A DNA stretch of 64,000 bases from Caulobacter sp. Root655. GTDB lineage: Bacteria > Pseudomonadota > Alphaproteobacteria > Caulobacterales > Caulobacteraceae. The notes under the pieces were generated by a model that saw only the letters and a list, made by a program, of their open reading frames with translations, made no database searches and was not told the origin of the DNA. The position numbers and the translations under genes were made by a program. The stretch lies in the NCBI RefSeq assembly GCF_001427665.1, contig NZ_LMHC01000024.1, positions 160,970-224,969 on the forward strand. The letters run 5' to 3'. Positions 36,492-44,492 of the stretch are shown in pieces. How positions within the stretch are numbered: position 1 is the first letter of the stretch; the number at the start of each line of letters is the position of its first letter.

Positions 36492-37406
36492 TCAAGAGGC
36501 GGCTCCCGTGCGTCGATCGTCGCCTTCCGCACCAGCGTGGCGCTGGAAGCACTCGGCCAGCACATCCCCCAGCACCCGCACCTTGCGCGTCTGGAAATCG
36601 CTCGGCGGGCGGACAAGATAGATACCGGCCGGCGGCGAGGGAAAGGCCTCCAGCACCGTGACCAGGGCGCCCGAGGCGATTGCGTCCTGGATCAGGAAAT
36701 CCGGCAAGGCCGCGATGCCCAGGCCCTGGATCGCGGCGGCGGCCAGGGCCACGCCGTTGTCGGCCTTGAAACGCCCATGGGGCCGAACCGAAAGCATCTG
36801 CCCGCCAGTCATGAACCGCCACGTCTCCGTGCCTTGCATGAGGCATTCGTGTTCGGCCAGCGCCTCGGGCGTTTCCGGCGCGCCATGCGTGGCGATGTAG
36901 TCGGGACTGGCGACGCAGCGTCCCCGCAGAGGCGCGATCCGGCGTGCAAGCAGGTTGGAATCCGTCAGGTAGCCCACGCGGATGCCGGCATCGAATCCCT
37001 CACCGACCAGGTCCACGAAGCGATCGCTGTAGGACGTGTGAACATGCAGCTTGGGGTGTCGACTCGCCAGCAACGCTAGCACCGGCGCGAAGTGGGTGGG
37101 TCCCAGCGTCAGCGGCGCCGCGATCCGCAACCGCCCCGTCAACTGGCCTTCCGGGGCGACGGCGTCCCGCGCGGCCTCGATCTCGGCGACCACCCGCGCC
37201 GCATGCTGGCGAAAGGTCGCGCCGGCTTCCGTCAGCGCCGCGCCGCGTGTGGTCCGTGTGAGAAGCTCCACGTCGAGGGCGGCCTCCAAGCGCTTCAGGC
37301 GACGGCTGACGATCGACTTGGGAAGTCCCAGCCGTCTCGCCCCGGCGGTCACGCCGCCGGCGTCGGCCACTTCGACGAAGGTGGCGAGATCTTCCAGGTC
37401 GAACAT
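36492..37406 (-). CDS. LysR family transcriptional regulator
   Basis: This 304-residue LysR regulator begins MFDLEDLATFVEVADAGGVT with the helix-turn-helix GARRLGLPKSIVSRRLKRLE. Its effector domain spans about 93-295 (LRIAAPLTLGPTHFAPVLAL...). The sequence class resembles those next to redox and quorum-quenching genes. It is divergent from an isochorismatase-like gene, with a 6-4-6 palindrome (GCGACA/TGTCGC) in the 124-bp gap. It also converges on the AtaL-like gene. Confidence 0.92.
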   Translation of the reverse strand: MFDLEDLATFVEVADAGGVTAGARRLGLPKSIVSRRLKRLEAALDVELLTRTTRGAALTEAGATFRQHAARVVAEIEAARDAVAPEGQLTGRLRIAAPLTLGPTHFAPVLALLASRHPKLHVHTSYSDRFVDLVGEGFDAGIRVGYLTDSNLLARRIAPLRGRCVASPDYIATHGAPETPEALAEHECLMQGTETWRFMTGGQMLSVRPHGRFKADNGVALAAAAIQGLGIAALPDFLIQDAIASGALVTVLEAFPSPPAGIYLVRPPSDFQTRKVRVLGDVLAECFQRHAGAEGDDRRTGAAS

Positions 37407-37425
37407 CGATAGCGTTCCACTTTTC

Positions 37426-37441
37426 GCGACACAGATGTCGC
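37426..37441. promoter_or_regulatory. Candidate LysR operator palindrome
   Basis: GCGACA-caga-TGTCGC is a perfect 6-4-6 palindrome in the divergent promoter region between the LysR gene and the isochorismatase-like gene. LysR proteins commonly bind interrupted dyads near their own start; assignment to this regulator is inferred from position. Confidence 0.4.
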
Positions 37442-37530
37442 TTTTGTCAATCTACCATTACCCATATAGGAACGCCAATCTCTCCTCATCGACTGAGGGC
37501 ATTTGGGCCCTGCCAACCGGAGAGATCCAA

Positions 37531-38139
37531 ATGACCACCTCGCAGCGCGTCTTCAGGCACGAAGACTCGGCCCTCGTGCTGATCGACTACCAGACCGAGA
37601 TGTTCGACAATGTCCGTTCTGAAACCTCCACCGACCTGATCGACCTGAACGTTCGCCTGCTGATCAAGGCCGCCAAGGCCTTCGGCATGCCCGTCATCCT
37701 GTCGACGGTCGGTGTGAAGATGGGCGTGAACCACCCAACCCGTCAGTCCATCGCCGACGAACTGTCGGGCGTCGAGGTCATCGACCGCTCGTCCATGAAC
37801 GCCTGGGAAGACGGGGCCTTTCGCGCGGCCGTCGAGAAGACCGGACGCAAGAAGCTGATCTTCGGCGCCCTCTACACCGAGATCTGCCTGGCCTTCCCCG
37901 TCCTGGAGGCCATGGCCGACGGCTATGACGTGACCTTCGTCGTCGACGCCGTCGGCGGCATGTCGCAGTTGGCCCACCGCACCGCCGTTGAACGGCTGAC
38001 CCAGGCGGGCGCGGCGCCCAACACCGCCATGGCCGTGGTCACCGAACTGTTTCGCGACTGGGCCTCGCCGGTGGCGAACGACGCCCGCGCTATCCTCACC
38101 GCCCACGCAACTGATCTCGCCGCCCTCGCCCCGCGCTGA
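37531..38139 (+). CDS. Isochorismatase-like cysteine hydrolase
   Basis: This 202-residue protein has the isochorismatase-like fold: a catalytic Asp in ALVLIDYQTEMF, a Lys in GRKKLIFGALYTEICL, and a nucleophilic Cys in that same segment. It is most like the YcaC/nicotinamidase-related hydrolases. The start is the ATG at 37531 after GAGAGATCC; the longer frame includes the LysR promoter region and is rejected. It is followed by a pirin gene 34 bases on, and is probably controlled by the divergent LysR protein. Substrate unknown. Confidence 0.85.
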   Translation: MTTSQRVFRHEDSALVLIDYQTEMFDNVRSETSTDLIDLNVRLLIKAAKAFGMPVILSTVGVKMGVNHPTRQSIADELSGVEVIDRSSMNAWEDGAFRAAVEKTGRKKLIFGALYTEICLAFPVLEAMADGYDVTFVVDAVGGMSQLAHRTAVERLTQAGAAPNTAMAVVTELFRDWASPVANDARAILTAHATDLAALAPR

Positions 38140-38173
38140 GCGGTTCAGCAAACCCACGCCCAAGGAGCGCCTC

Positions 38174-39076
38174 ATGTCTCTGGCTACCCTCAACCCCGCC
38201 CCGGTCGTCCTGTCATCCCCGCGTCCGATCGTTCACCGCACGCGGGGGCGCGGCCACGGACCGATCACCCGGCTGATGAGCCCTGGCGACCTGGGTCAGG
38301 CGCTGAAGCCCTTCGTCTTCCTCGACCTGTTCGAGGCCGATCCCCGGATGATGGCGGAAAGCATGGGGATTCATCCCCACTCGGGCATCGCCACCATCAC
38401 GCTCCTCACTCAAGGCGATCTTCGCTTCGATGACCCGGACGCCGGGCAAGGCACGATCGGCTACGGCGGCGTCGAATGGATGCGGGCCGGCGGCGGGGTC
38501 TGGCATGGCAAGGAACTGTCGGCCGGCGCTTCGGCGCGGATCCAGGGCTTCCAGCTGTGGATCGCGCTGCCGCCCGAGACGGAGAACGCGCCGTCCGAGA
38601 GCCAATATATTCCGGCGGAAGGCATCGCCAATGTCGGACCGGCCCATGTGATCCTTGGCCAGTACGAGGGCGTTGGCAGCCCTGTCCGCGCGCCGGCCGG
38701 CGTCAACTATCTGCTGGTCACGCTGCGGCCGGGCGAAACCTGGTCGTACACGCCGCCAGCCGGGCACGAGGCCGCCTGGGTAGCCGTCGCCAGCGGCAAG
38801 CTTCAGACCACCGAGGCGCTGTCTGGCGGCGACATGGCCGTCTTCGCCCCGTCGCAGGACAGGATCATCTTCTCCGCGCTGGGCGACCAGGACGCCGTCT
38901 TCGTGCTGGGTTCGGCCGCACCGCACCCGCATGACCTGCACATGGGCTACTATTCGGTCCACACCTCGGCCGAAGCCCTCGTGCGCGGCGAGAGCCGGAT
39001 CGCCGAGCTTGGCCGGGCCTTGGCCGAGGCGGGCGACCGCCGCACCCAGTCTGGCTCTACGCCCGTCTTCCGCTGA
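38174..39076 (+). CDS. Pirin family protein
   Basis: This 300-residue bicupin has the metal-binding GIHPHSGIATITLL motif and a second cupin ending near residue 260. It has FVFLDLFEA and GGVEWMRAGGGVWHGKE, typical of pirins with quercetin-2,3-dioxygenase-like activity. The usual His-rich MxSGxGIxHSE segment here reads as WMRAGGGVWHGKE, a common variant. The start is the ATG at 38174. It follows the isochorismatase-like gene. It may act as a redox-responsive or dioxygenase protein; the substrate is unproven. Confidence 0.87.
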   Translation: MSLATLNPAPVVLSSPRPIVHRTRGRGHGPITRLMSPGDLGQALKPFVFLDLFEADPRMMAESMGIHPHSGIATITLLTQGDLRFDDPDAGQGTIGYGGVEWMRAGGGVWHGKELSAGASARIQGFQLWIALPPETENAPSESQYIPAEGIANVGPAHVILGQYEGVGSPVRAPAGVNYLLVTLRPGETWSYTPPAGHEAAWVAVASGKLQTTEALSGGDMAVFAPSQDRIIFSALGDQDAVFVLGSAAPHPHDLHMGYYSVHTSAEALVRGESRIAELGRALAEAGDRRTQSGSTPVFR

Positions 39077-39110
39077 AACCAGACCACACGGGCGGCGAGC
39101 CGCCCGCCCC

Positions 39111-39356
39111 GCCCTCGTTCTCGTGATCCTCAAGGCCGGGGGAGCGGCGTCCGCGGGTGTCATAGGCTGGACGCTGGGCCAACTCGGCTACACGCCCGGC
39201 GCCCATCAAGCCTGGGCGGTCCTCGCAGGGATGAAGGCGCTGGCGTGCGGTGTGCCGATCGTTGGCGGCATGGTCGCCATCCCGGTGCTCTCGCACCTCT
39301 CGGTCGGACATCTGGCCCATGCGAGAGTCCTCCGCGCGCTGGGCGCGCGGAGGCTC
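39111..39356 (+). pseudogene. C-terminal remnant of a sugar:cation symporter (GPH/MFS-type)
   Basis: One plus-strand frame reads ALVLVILKAGGAASAGVIGW, continuing through TLGQLGYTPG to a second hydrophobic run (MKALACGVPIVGGMVAIPVL), and ends HARVLRALGARR. This is the shape of the last two membrane helices and the H..I...L..RR tail of the GPH (MelB-like) transporter group. No start codon with a ribosome site or N-terminal helices is present; the frame upstream overlaps the pirin gene. It therefore looks like the surviving tail of a deleted transporter. Confidence 0.6.
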
Positions 39357-39364
39357 GGCGCCGA

Positions 39365-40543
39365 TCAGGGATCGAGCGGATCCAAGGGATCGACGCGCAG
39401 CGACGACGCCGCGGGCCGGAAGGTCAGTTCGACAGACGAGAGCCTCTCTCCGACCTTGCCCGGCTGATAGCCGAGCTCGATCCTGTTGCGCTCGCTGAAC
39501 AGGGCGCTCTCGATGTATTTGCTCTGCTCGGCATTCGTGACAATCAGGGCCTCTTGATCGACCGGCGCCCCCAGCGCGACAAGCCGGCGCGTGACGTTGC
39601 GCAGATTGGTCGTCGTGTGCCGGGCATAAGGCTCGACCACGATGCTCTCGGGCGGAATGGCGAAACGCTCGATCAGCGCATTTCGCATCTCCAGGGCTTC
39701 CACGTTGGGCGACAGTCGAGGATGCACGGCGCCGCCGCTGAGGATGATGAAGGGCGCGGCGCCGTCGGCGAAGCGCTGGGCCGCCATGCGGACGTTCAGC
39801 TTGCCCCGCGCGCTGAGCGTCAGCCCTGGATTCTCGGGTCCGACGCCAGGCACGATGATCGCCGTGAACCGGTAGCGCCGCCAGTCGATGGCGCGCGCGT
39901 GCGCCAGGGCGGCGCCGTTGTAGCGTTCGTCGAGCGGCTCGAACGCCGACGCCGTGCCCCGATCGTTCACGTCCAGCAGCGCCAGGGCCAGGGAGATGCT
40001 TGGATCAAGCACCGCGCTACGATCCTGCTTGCCAGCCTCCGCCACACTCACGGCGTCGACGAGGGTCGCGCTGAACAAGGCGGCGCCTGGGGGGTCGATT
40101 GGGCCATCGATCTGGGGATAGCGCGGCGGCGCGCCGAGGCCGTAGACCTGCAGGATGCTGTTGAGACCCTTCAGTTCGCGCGCGACCTGGGCCTGAAGGC
40201 CGTCGTCGGCCGAGGCGGCCTGACGCGCGGGTCCTTGCAGAGCGTGATCCGCGAGCGCCGCGACGTCCGCGATCTCCGCATCGCTCCAGAGACCGGCGCG
40301 CAAAAGACAGCCTGGGGCCTGCTGACACGCGTCCATCCGCCCGCGACGCTCGGCGAGCGGCGCGCTCAGGTTCGACGCCTTGTCGCCGGCGGCGGCCTGG
40401 GCCCGCTCCAAGGCGGTCAGCGCGGGGAAGAGGCGCGCCGCGAGCACCGACCACTGCTGGTCGCCAACCGGGGCGCAATGCCCCGGCCGCGCCAGCAGCA
40501 GCGTCGCCAGGACAAGAGCCGAGGTCAGCCCTGCCCTCACCAT
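39365..40543 (-). CDS. YdcF/DUF218-domain protein, exported
   Basis: This 392-residue protein has a signal peptide (about 1-24, GHCA). A helical, Ala-rich N-terminal half has a CQQAPGCLLR cysteine pair. From about 215, a DUF218 domain follows (FTAIIVPGVGPENPG, FADGAAPFIILSGG, ESIVVEPYARHTTTNLRNV, ALIVTNAEQSKY). DUF218 proteins include SanA and ElyC envelope factors; the reaction is unresolved. The ATG at 40543 overlaps the TonB receptor's stop by 7 bases, so the two are coupled. Confidence 0.85.
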   Translation of the reverse strand: MVRAGLTSALVLATLLLARPGHCAPVGDQQWSVLAARLFPALTALERAQAAAGDKASNLSAPLAERRGRMDACQQAPGCLLRAGLWSDAEIADVAALADHALQGPARQAASADDGLQAQVARELKGLNSILQVYGLGAPPRYPQIDGPIDPPGAALFSATLVDAVSVAEAGKQDRSAVLDPSISLALALLDVNDRGTASAFEPLDERYNGAALAHARAIDWRRYRFTAIIVPGVGPENPGLTLSARGKLNVRMAAQRFADGAAPFIILSGGAVHPRLSPNVEALEMRNALIERFAIPPESIVVEPYARHTTTNLRNVTRRLVALGAPVDQEALIVTNAEQSKYIESALFSERNRIELGYQPGKVGERLSSVELTFRPAASSLRVDPLDPLDP

Positions 40544-43053
40544 GACTTGCTCACCACGAACCGGAAGCTTCGGCCAAAGATCGGCCGCCCGTAGATCGCC
40601 TCGCGGCTGCCTTGTCCCGACAGGGTGTCGGTGCGGGTGTTGCCCTCGGTCAAGCCGTGGGCATTGGTCAAGTTGTCGCCGACGACCTGGGCGCGCCAGG
40701 CGCCGTTCGTCAACATCACTCCGGCGCTGTAGGCGCCGTAGCTCGGCAGAGCGGTGTTGTTGAAGAAATCGACGTATCGCTTGCCCGTGTATTCGTATCG
40801 GCCATAGAGCTCGACGCTGCCCATCGCCGTCTCGAAAGTGAAGTTGGGGCGGATATTGCCGAAAATCTTGGACTCACGAATGATCTGGTTGCCTTCGACC
40901 TGGCTGGGGTCCGCGCCGGCAGCGTTGACGAGACTCTTGTATTGCGGATCTTGAACCGTCAGCGAGCCGTCGATCGAGAACCAGTTCGCCAGGCGCAGCG
41001 CGCCGTCCATCTCCGCGCCCTTGACGACCGCCGTGCCGACGAACGGAACCGTCTGGTCGTTGCGGCCGGTCACCGGATTGAAGGCGAGGAACGAGGCGTT
41101 GAGCGGATCAAACTTGGTGTAGAAGCCCGTCACGTACAGGTACGACCGGCCGTAGGTGGCCTTGAAGCCGACTTCGAACTGGTCCGCCTTGGTCTTGACG
41201 ATGGTCGGGTTGACCGAGGCGGTGACCTGCAGGCTGGGCGGCACTTCCAGGTGCGACGCGCGTGCATAGACGCCCAGGTCGCTGGTGAAGTCGTAGTTGG
41301 CGCCCAGCGTCCAGTTCGTGACCGTGGGGCTCAGCTTGTGAGGTTGGGTCGCGCCCGTGAAGTAGCGCGTGGCGTCGTCGGCCAGGGTGGTGGTGTCGCC
41401 GAGGTTCGTCTGGTCGGTGAGCAGCGCGTAGCCGTCGAAGCTGTAGCGCTCATGACGGACGCCGGCGTCCAGGCGGATTTTGTCCGTGATGTCCCAGGTA
41501 TCGTTGGCGTAGAGCGCGACCATCTTGGCGTCGGCGTCCCCCTGGTTCAGGGTGGTGGTGTAACGCAGAACCCCCTTGTCGGTGACGTAGCCGAGGACGG
41601 CGCCGGTCGAGGAGTAGGCGACCAGATCCAGCGTCCGCGGCTTGCCGGCGACCTCGATCAGATAGTCTTGATAGACCGACTTGCTCGTCTGACCGTAGAT
41701 GCTGCCATAAACGCCGGCCTTGATGTCATGGGAGCCCAGACCGGTTTCGAACCTGCGGGTGACGCTCAGATCGCCCTGGGTCGAGTAGAAGTCCGAGCCG
41801 ACGGCCCGATACTGGCCCTGCATGACCAGGCCCGACGCCGACGCCGGATTGTAGACCGTAGCGCCGTTCGTGCCGGCGATCGCATAGCCAAGCCGGCTCA
41901 CCGCGCCGAAAGCGGTGGTCGCCGCGCTCACGAAGCCGGCCGCGAAGGTGGTCGCGTCCGCCGGGTTCGACGTCGAATAGAAGGCGTCGAAGTTCAGGCT
42001 CCCCTTGGTGAAGCCGCCCTTCGCCGCGACCAGCCAGCCGTCGAACTCGCCTTCGTACTGCAGGCCGATGTTGCCGTACTGCATGTGCCGACCGTCCGCG
42101 AGATCGCGCGTGTCGTATTGCATCACGCCAGCGCCGTTCCGGTACTTCTGGTTGACGTTTCGGAGCGACGGCGAGTTCATCGTGCCGTCGAAGTAGTCGA
42201 TGTACTTGTCGAGCGAGACCGACGGGTCCCGCGGATCGGCGGTCGGGATCGGCAGATAGAAGAGGTTGTGGTCGTCGAGGTAGTTGACGCTGACGCGGAT
42301 CGAACCGTTGTCGAGGTCGTGCTTGATATTGGCCCGGATCTGGCCGCCGCGATCGTTGGCGAAGCCGTTGTCACGATGGCCGTCGTCCTGCCGGATGAAG
42401 CCGCCGACAGCATAGTAGGTTTTGTCGCTGATCGGCCCGGCTTGATAGGCGTCCAGGCGATAGAGGCCCGTGGTCCCCAGCGTCAGTTGCGCTTTGCCCC
42501 GGGTCGTGTCGTTGCCCGAGACCGTGACGTTGTTGACGATCGCGGCCGCTTGGCTGGCGTAGATGGGCGCGGGACCGCCGCGCACGACCTCCATGCGATC
42601 GGTCATCAGATCGTAGCGCTCGAGGTCGGCGGCGCGGAAGAAGAAGCCGTCGATCTCGTGGAAAAGCGGCAGTCCATCCTGCTGGAAATAGGCATAGCCG
42701 CCGTCCGTGGGAATGCCGCGGACACGCGTGATGTTCTGCACCTCGCCGCCGGTCGGCTCGACCTGGATGCCCGGAAGCTTTCCGAGCAGATCGGCCATGT
42801 TCAGCGGCGCCAGCTTCTGGATTTGGTTCTGAGACAGGGCGTTCGCCGCATAGGACACGTCGAAGCGACGCTCGGCCCGGGCCGAACCCGTGACAATGAC
42901 CTGGTCGACCTGGGAGGAGGTTTCGGCCGTCGCGTCGACCACGGCGGCGGGTCGCGTGGTGGCAGGTGAAGCGCTGGTCTGGGCCGCGACTGGGAAGGCG
43001 GCGGCGCACAAGGCGGCCAAGGCGCAACCTCGGGCAAGCATGGTCTTGGTCAT
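40537..43053 (-). CDS. TonB-dependent receptor
   Basis: This 838-residue outer-membrane receptor has a signal peptide (about 1-25), a TonB-box-like DQVIVTGSARAERR at about 50-62, and a plug domain with LPGIQVEPTGGEVQNITRVRG and VRGGPAPIYASQAAAIVNNV. It has a beta barrel of about 22 strands ending in an aromatic (SFRFVVSKSW). The ATG at 43053 is preferred over 43065 for its ribosome-site spacing. It is divergent from a ROK repressor with an AT-rich palindrome between. A carbohydrate ligand is inferred from this context only. Confidence 0.93.
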   Translation of the reverse strand: MTKTMLARGCALAALCAAAFPVAAQTSASPATTRPAAVVDATAETSSQVDQVIVTGSARAERRFDVSYAANALSQNQIQKLAPLNMADLLGKLPGIQVEPTGGEVQNITRVRGIPTDGGYAYFQQDGLPLFHEIDGFFFRAADLERYDLMTDRMEVVRGGPAPIYASQAAAIVNNVTVSGNDTTRGKAQLTLGTTGLYRLDAYQAGPISDKTYYAVGGFIRQDDGHRDNGFANDRGGQIRANIKHDLDNGSIRVSVNYLDDHNLFYLPIPTADPRDPSVSLDKYIDYFDGTMNSPSLRNVNQKYRNGAGVMQYDTRDLADGRHMQYGNIGLQYEGEFDGWLVAAKGGFTKGSLNFDAFYSTSNPADATTFAAGFVSAATTAFGAVSRLGYAIAGTNGATVYNPASASGLVMQGQYRAVGSDFYSTQGDLSVTRRFETGLGSHDIKAGVYGSIYGQTSKSVYQDYLIEVAGKPRTLDLVAYSSTGAVLGYVTDKGVLRYTTTLNQGDADAKMVALYANDTWDITDKIRLDAGVRHERYSFDGYALLTDQTNLGDTTTLADDATRYFTGATQPHKLSPTVTNWTLGANYDFTSDLGVYARASHLEVPPSLQVTASVNPTIVKTKADQFEVGFKATYGRSYLYVTGFYTKFDPLNASFLAFNPVTGRNDQTVPFVGTAVVKGAEMDGALRLANWFSIDGSLTVQDPQYKSLVNAAGADPSQVEGNQIIRESKIFGNIRPNFTFETAMGSVELYGRYEYTGKRYVDFFNNTALPSYGAYSAGVMLTNGAWRAQVVGDNLTNAHGLTEGNTRTDTLSGQGSREAIYGRPIFGRSFRFVVSKSW

Positions 43054-43106
43054 CGGTACCCCCATGGGATTTCGGTTGGGTGGCGTATGGAGGCGCGCTG
43101 CGACAT

Positions 43107-43132
43107 ATTTATTTATTACTTGTAAAATAAAT
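43107..43132. promoter_or_regulatory. Candidate ROK (NagC/Mlc-like) operator
   Basis: ATTTATTT (43107-43114) and AAATAAAT (43125-43132) are perfect inverted arms around ATTACTTGTA. The A/T-rich TTATTT-N-AAATAA form matches what is known for NagC and Mlc operators of the ROK family, and it lies between the ROK gene and the receptor gene. It stands out in this high-GC DNA. Confidence 0.55.
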
Positions 43133-43177
43133 CGGATTCTGACCGTTCACCGCTCCGCGCCCCTACAGAGACCCTTG

Positions 43178-44296
43178 GTGAATTCCGCGCCCTTCAATTT
43201 GTCCGACGAAGAAAAGCGATTGCTCTGGCGCCTGCGGACCCACGGCCCTGCCGGGCGGACGGAACTCGCGGCCGTGCTGCGTGTGAGCAACGCCACGGTC
43301 ACCAAGCTCTCCCGTAACCTGCTCGCCTTGGGACTGATCGAGGCGGTGGAATCGCCAGACCCGCAAGGTCGCGGACGCCCTACGACGCCCCTTCGTGTCG
43401 CGGCGGAGGGCGGTTATGCCGTCGGCGCGACAGTCCATCAGGGTGTTTTTGAAATAGCCCTAGTCGACTACGCGGGCGGGATCATTTCACTGACCAGCGA
43501 AGAGATCGATCCGCCCGATCCGCACCGCTTCGCCAGGCTGGTGGATCGAAGAATCCACGATCTCGCCGTTGAACATCGCCTGCTCGGAACCCGCCTGTTG
43601 GGCGTTGGCATAGGCGTTCCAGGACCATCGCTTTCCCGCGACGGCAACCGTTGGAGCGTTGTACACACCCTTCCGGGTTGGCGCGACGTGCCGCTACGCC
43701 AGATCATGGACGAAACGCTCGGCCTGCCGGTCTGGCTCGAGAATGACGCCACCGCGGCGGTGCTGGCGGAATTCTATCTCGGAGGCCTCCTGCGGCGATG
43801 CTCCACCGCGATCGTCTTCTTGCTCGGCTATGGCATCGGGGCCGGGGTCATCGACGATGGACGCCTGTTGAAGGGCGAGTTCGGCAACGCCGGCGAGGTC
43901 GGGACCCTCTATCCTAGCGACCGGCCCCGCCCAACGACGCTCGACCTCCTTTCGGTGCTGCGTGACGAGGGATGCGACATCAATTCCGTCGCCGATTTCG
44001 AGGAACAGACGCGTGGGTACGAGCACGTCATAGACCGCTGGCTCGAACGCGCGTCCCATCAGCTGGAAATCGCCGTCAACAGCGGGATCGCCTGGTTCGA
44101 CCCCGGCGCGATCATTCTCGCGAGCCCTTTACCAGCGTCCCTGGTCGCGCGATTGGCGGATCGACTTAATCAGCATCGACTTCTTTGGGGCCTACACCGC
44201 GCCGCCATCGAAATCGCCGTGTCCAGCTTCGGGGGTAGTTCGACCGCTCTGGGCGCCGCGCTATTGCCGATCCACGCCTCCATCGCGCGGGGCTAG
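43178..44296 (+). CDS. ROK family transcriptional repressor
   Basis: This 372-residue protein has an N-terminal winged helix (about 8-65: LWRLRTHGPAGRTELAAVLRV, NATVTKLSRNLLALGLIE). The ROK sugar-kinase-like domain carries GVGIGVPGPS, LENDATAAVLAEFYLGG and GYGIGAGVIDDGRLLKGEFG. The usual zinc-binding cysteines of ROK proteins (CxCGxxGCxE) are absent; the region reads TLYPSDRPRPTTLDLL. The start is the GTG at 43178 (VNSAPFNL), since upstream codons lie in the promoter. It probably controls the divergent TonB receptor in response to a sugar. Confidence 0.87.
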   Translation: MNSAPFNLSDEEKRLLWRLRTHGPAGRTELAAVLRVSNATVTKLSRNLLALGLIEAVESPDPQGRGRPTTPLRVAAEGGYAVGATVHQGVFEIALVDYAGGIISLTSEEIDPPDPHRFARLVDRRIHDLAVEHRLLGTRLLGVGIGVPGPSLSRDGNRWSVVHTLPGWRDVPLRQIMDETLGLPVWLENDATAAVLAEFYLGGLLRRCSTAIVFLLGYGIGAGVIDDGRLLKGEFGNAGEVGTLYPSDRPRPTTLDLLSVLRDEGCDINSVADFEEQTRGYEHVIDRWLERASHQLEIAVNSGIAWFDPGAIILASPLPASLVARLADRLNQHRLLWGLHRAAIEIAVSSFGGSSTALGAALLPIHASIARG

Positions 44297-44492
44297 AGAA
44301 GGAACCCAGAATGGACATGTCGCGGCGAAACCGCGACAGGTAGCCCCCCTCGCACCAGACCTGGCATTGACCAGCGAGCCTAGCCGACGCCGCATCTCCG
44401 GAGCGATCCAGCCGAGCCTGGATGTCGTCACCATCCCAGCCGCTTGAGCCACGACTCTCCCCTCCGGCTCGGCCGGGGCTGATCGAACCTCG

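Noticed and set aside
44319-44340. Hairpin TGTCGCGG/CCGCGACA after the ROK gene as an intrinsic terminator
   Set aside because: The stem is good but no T-tract follows on the plus strand, so termination cannot be claimed.
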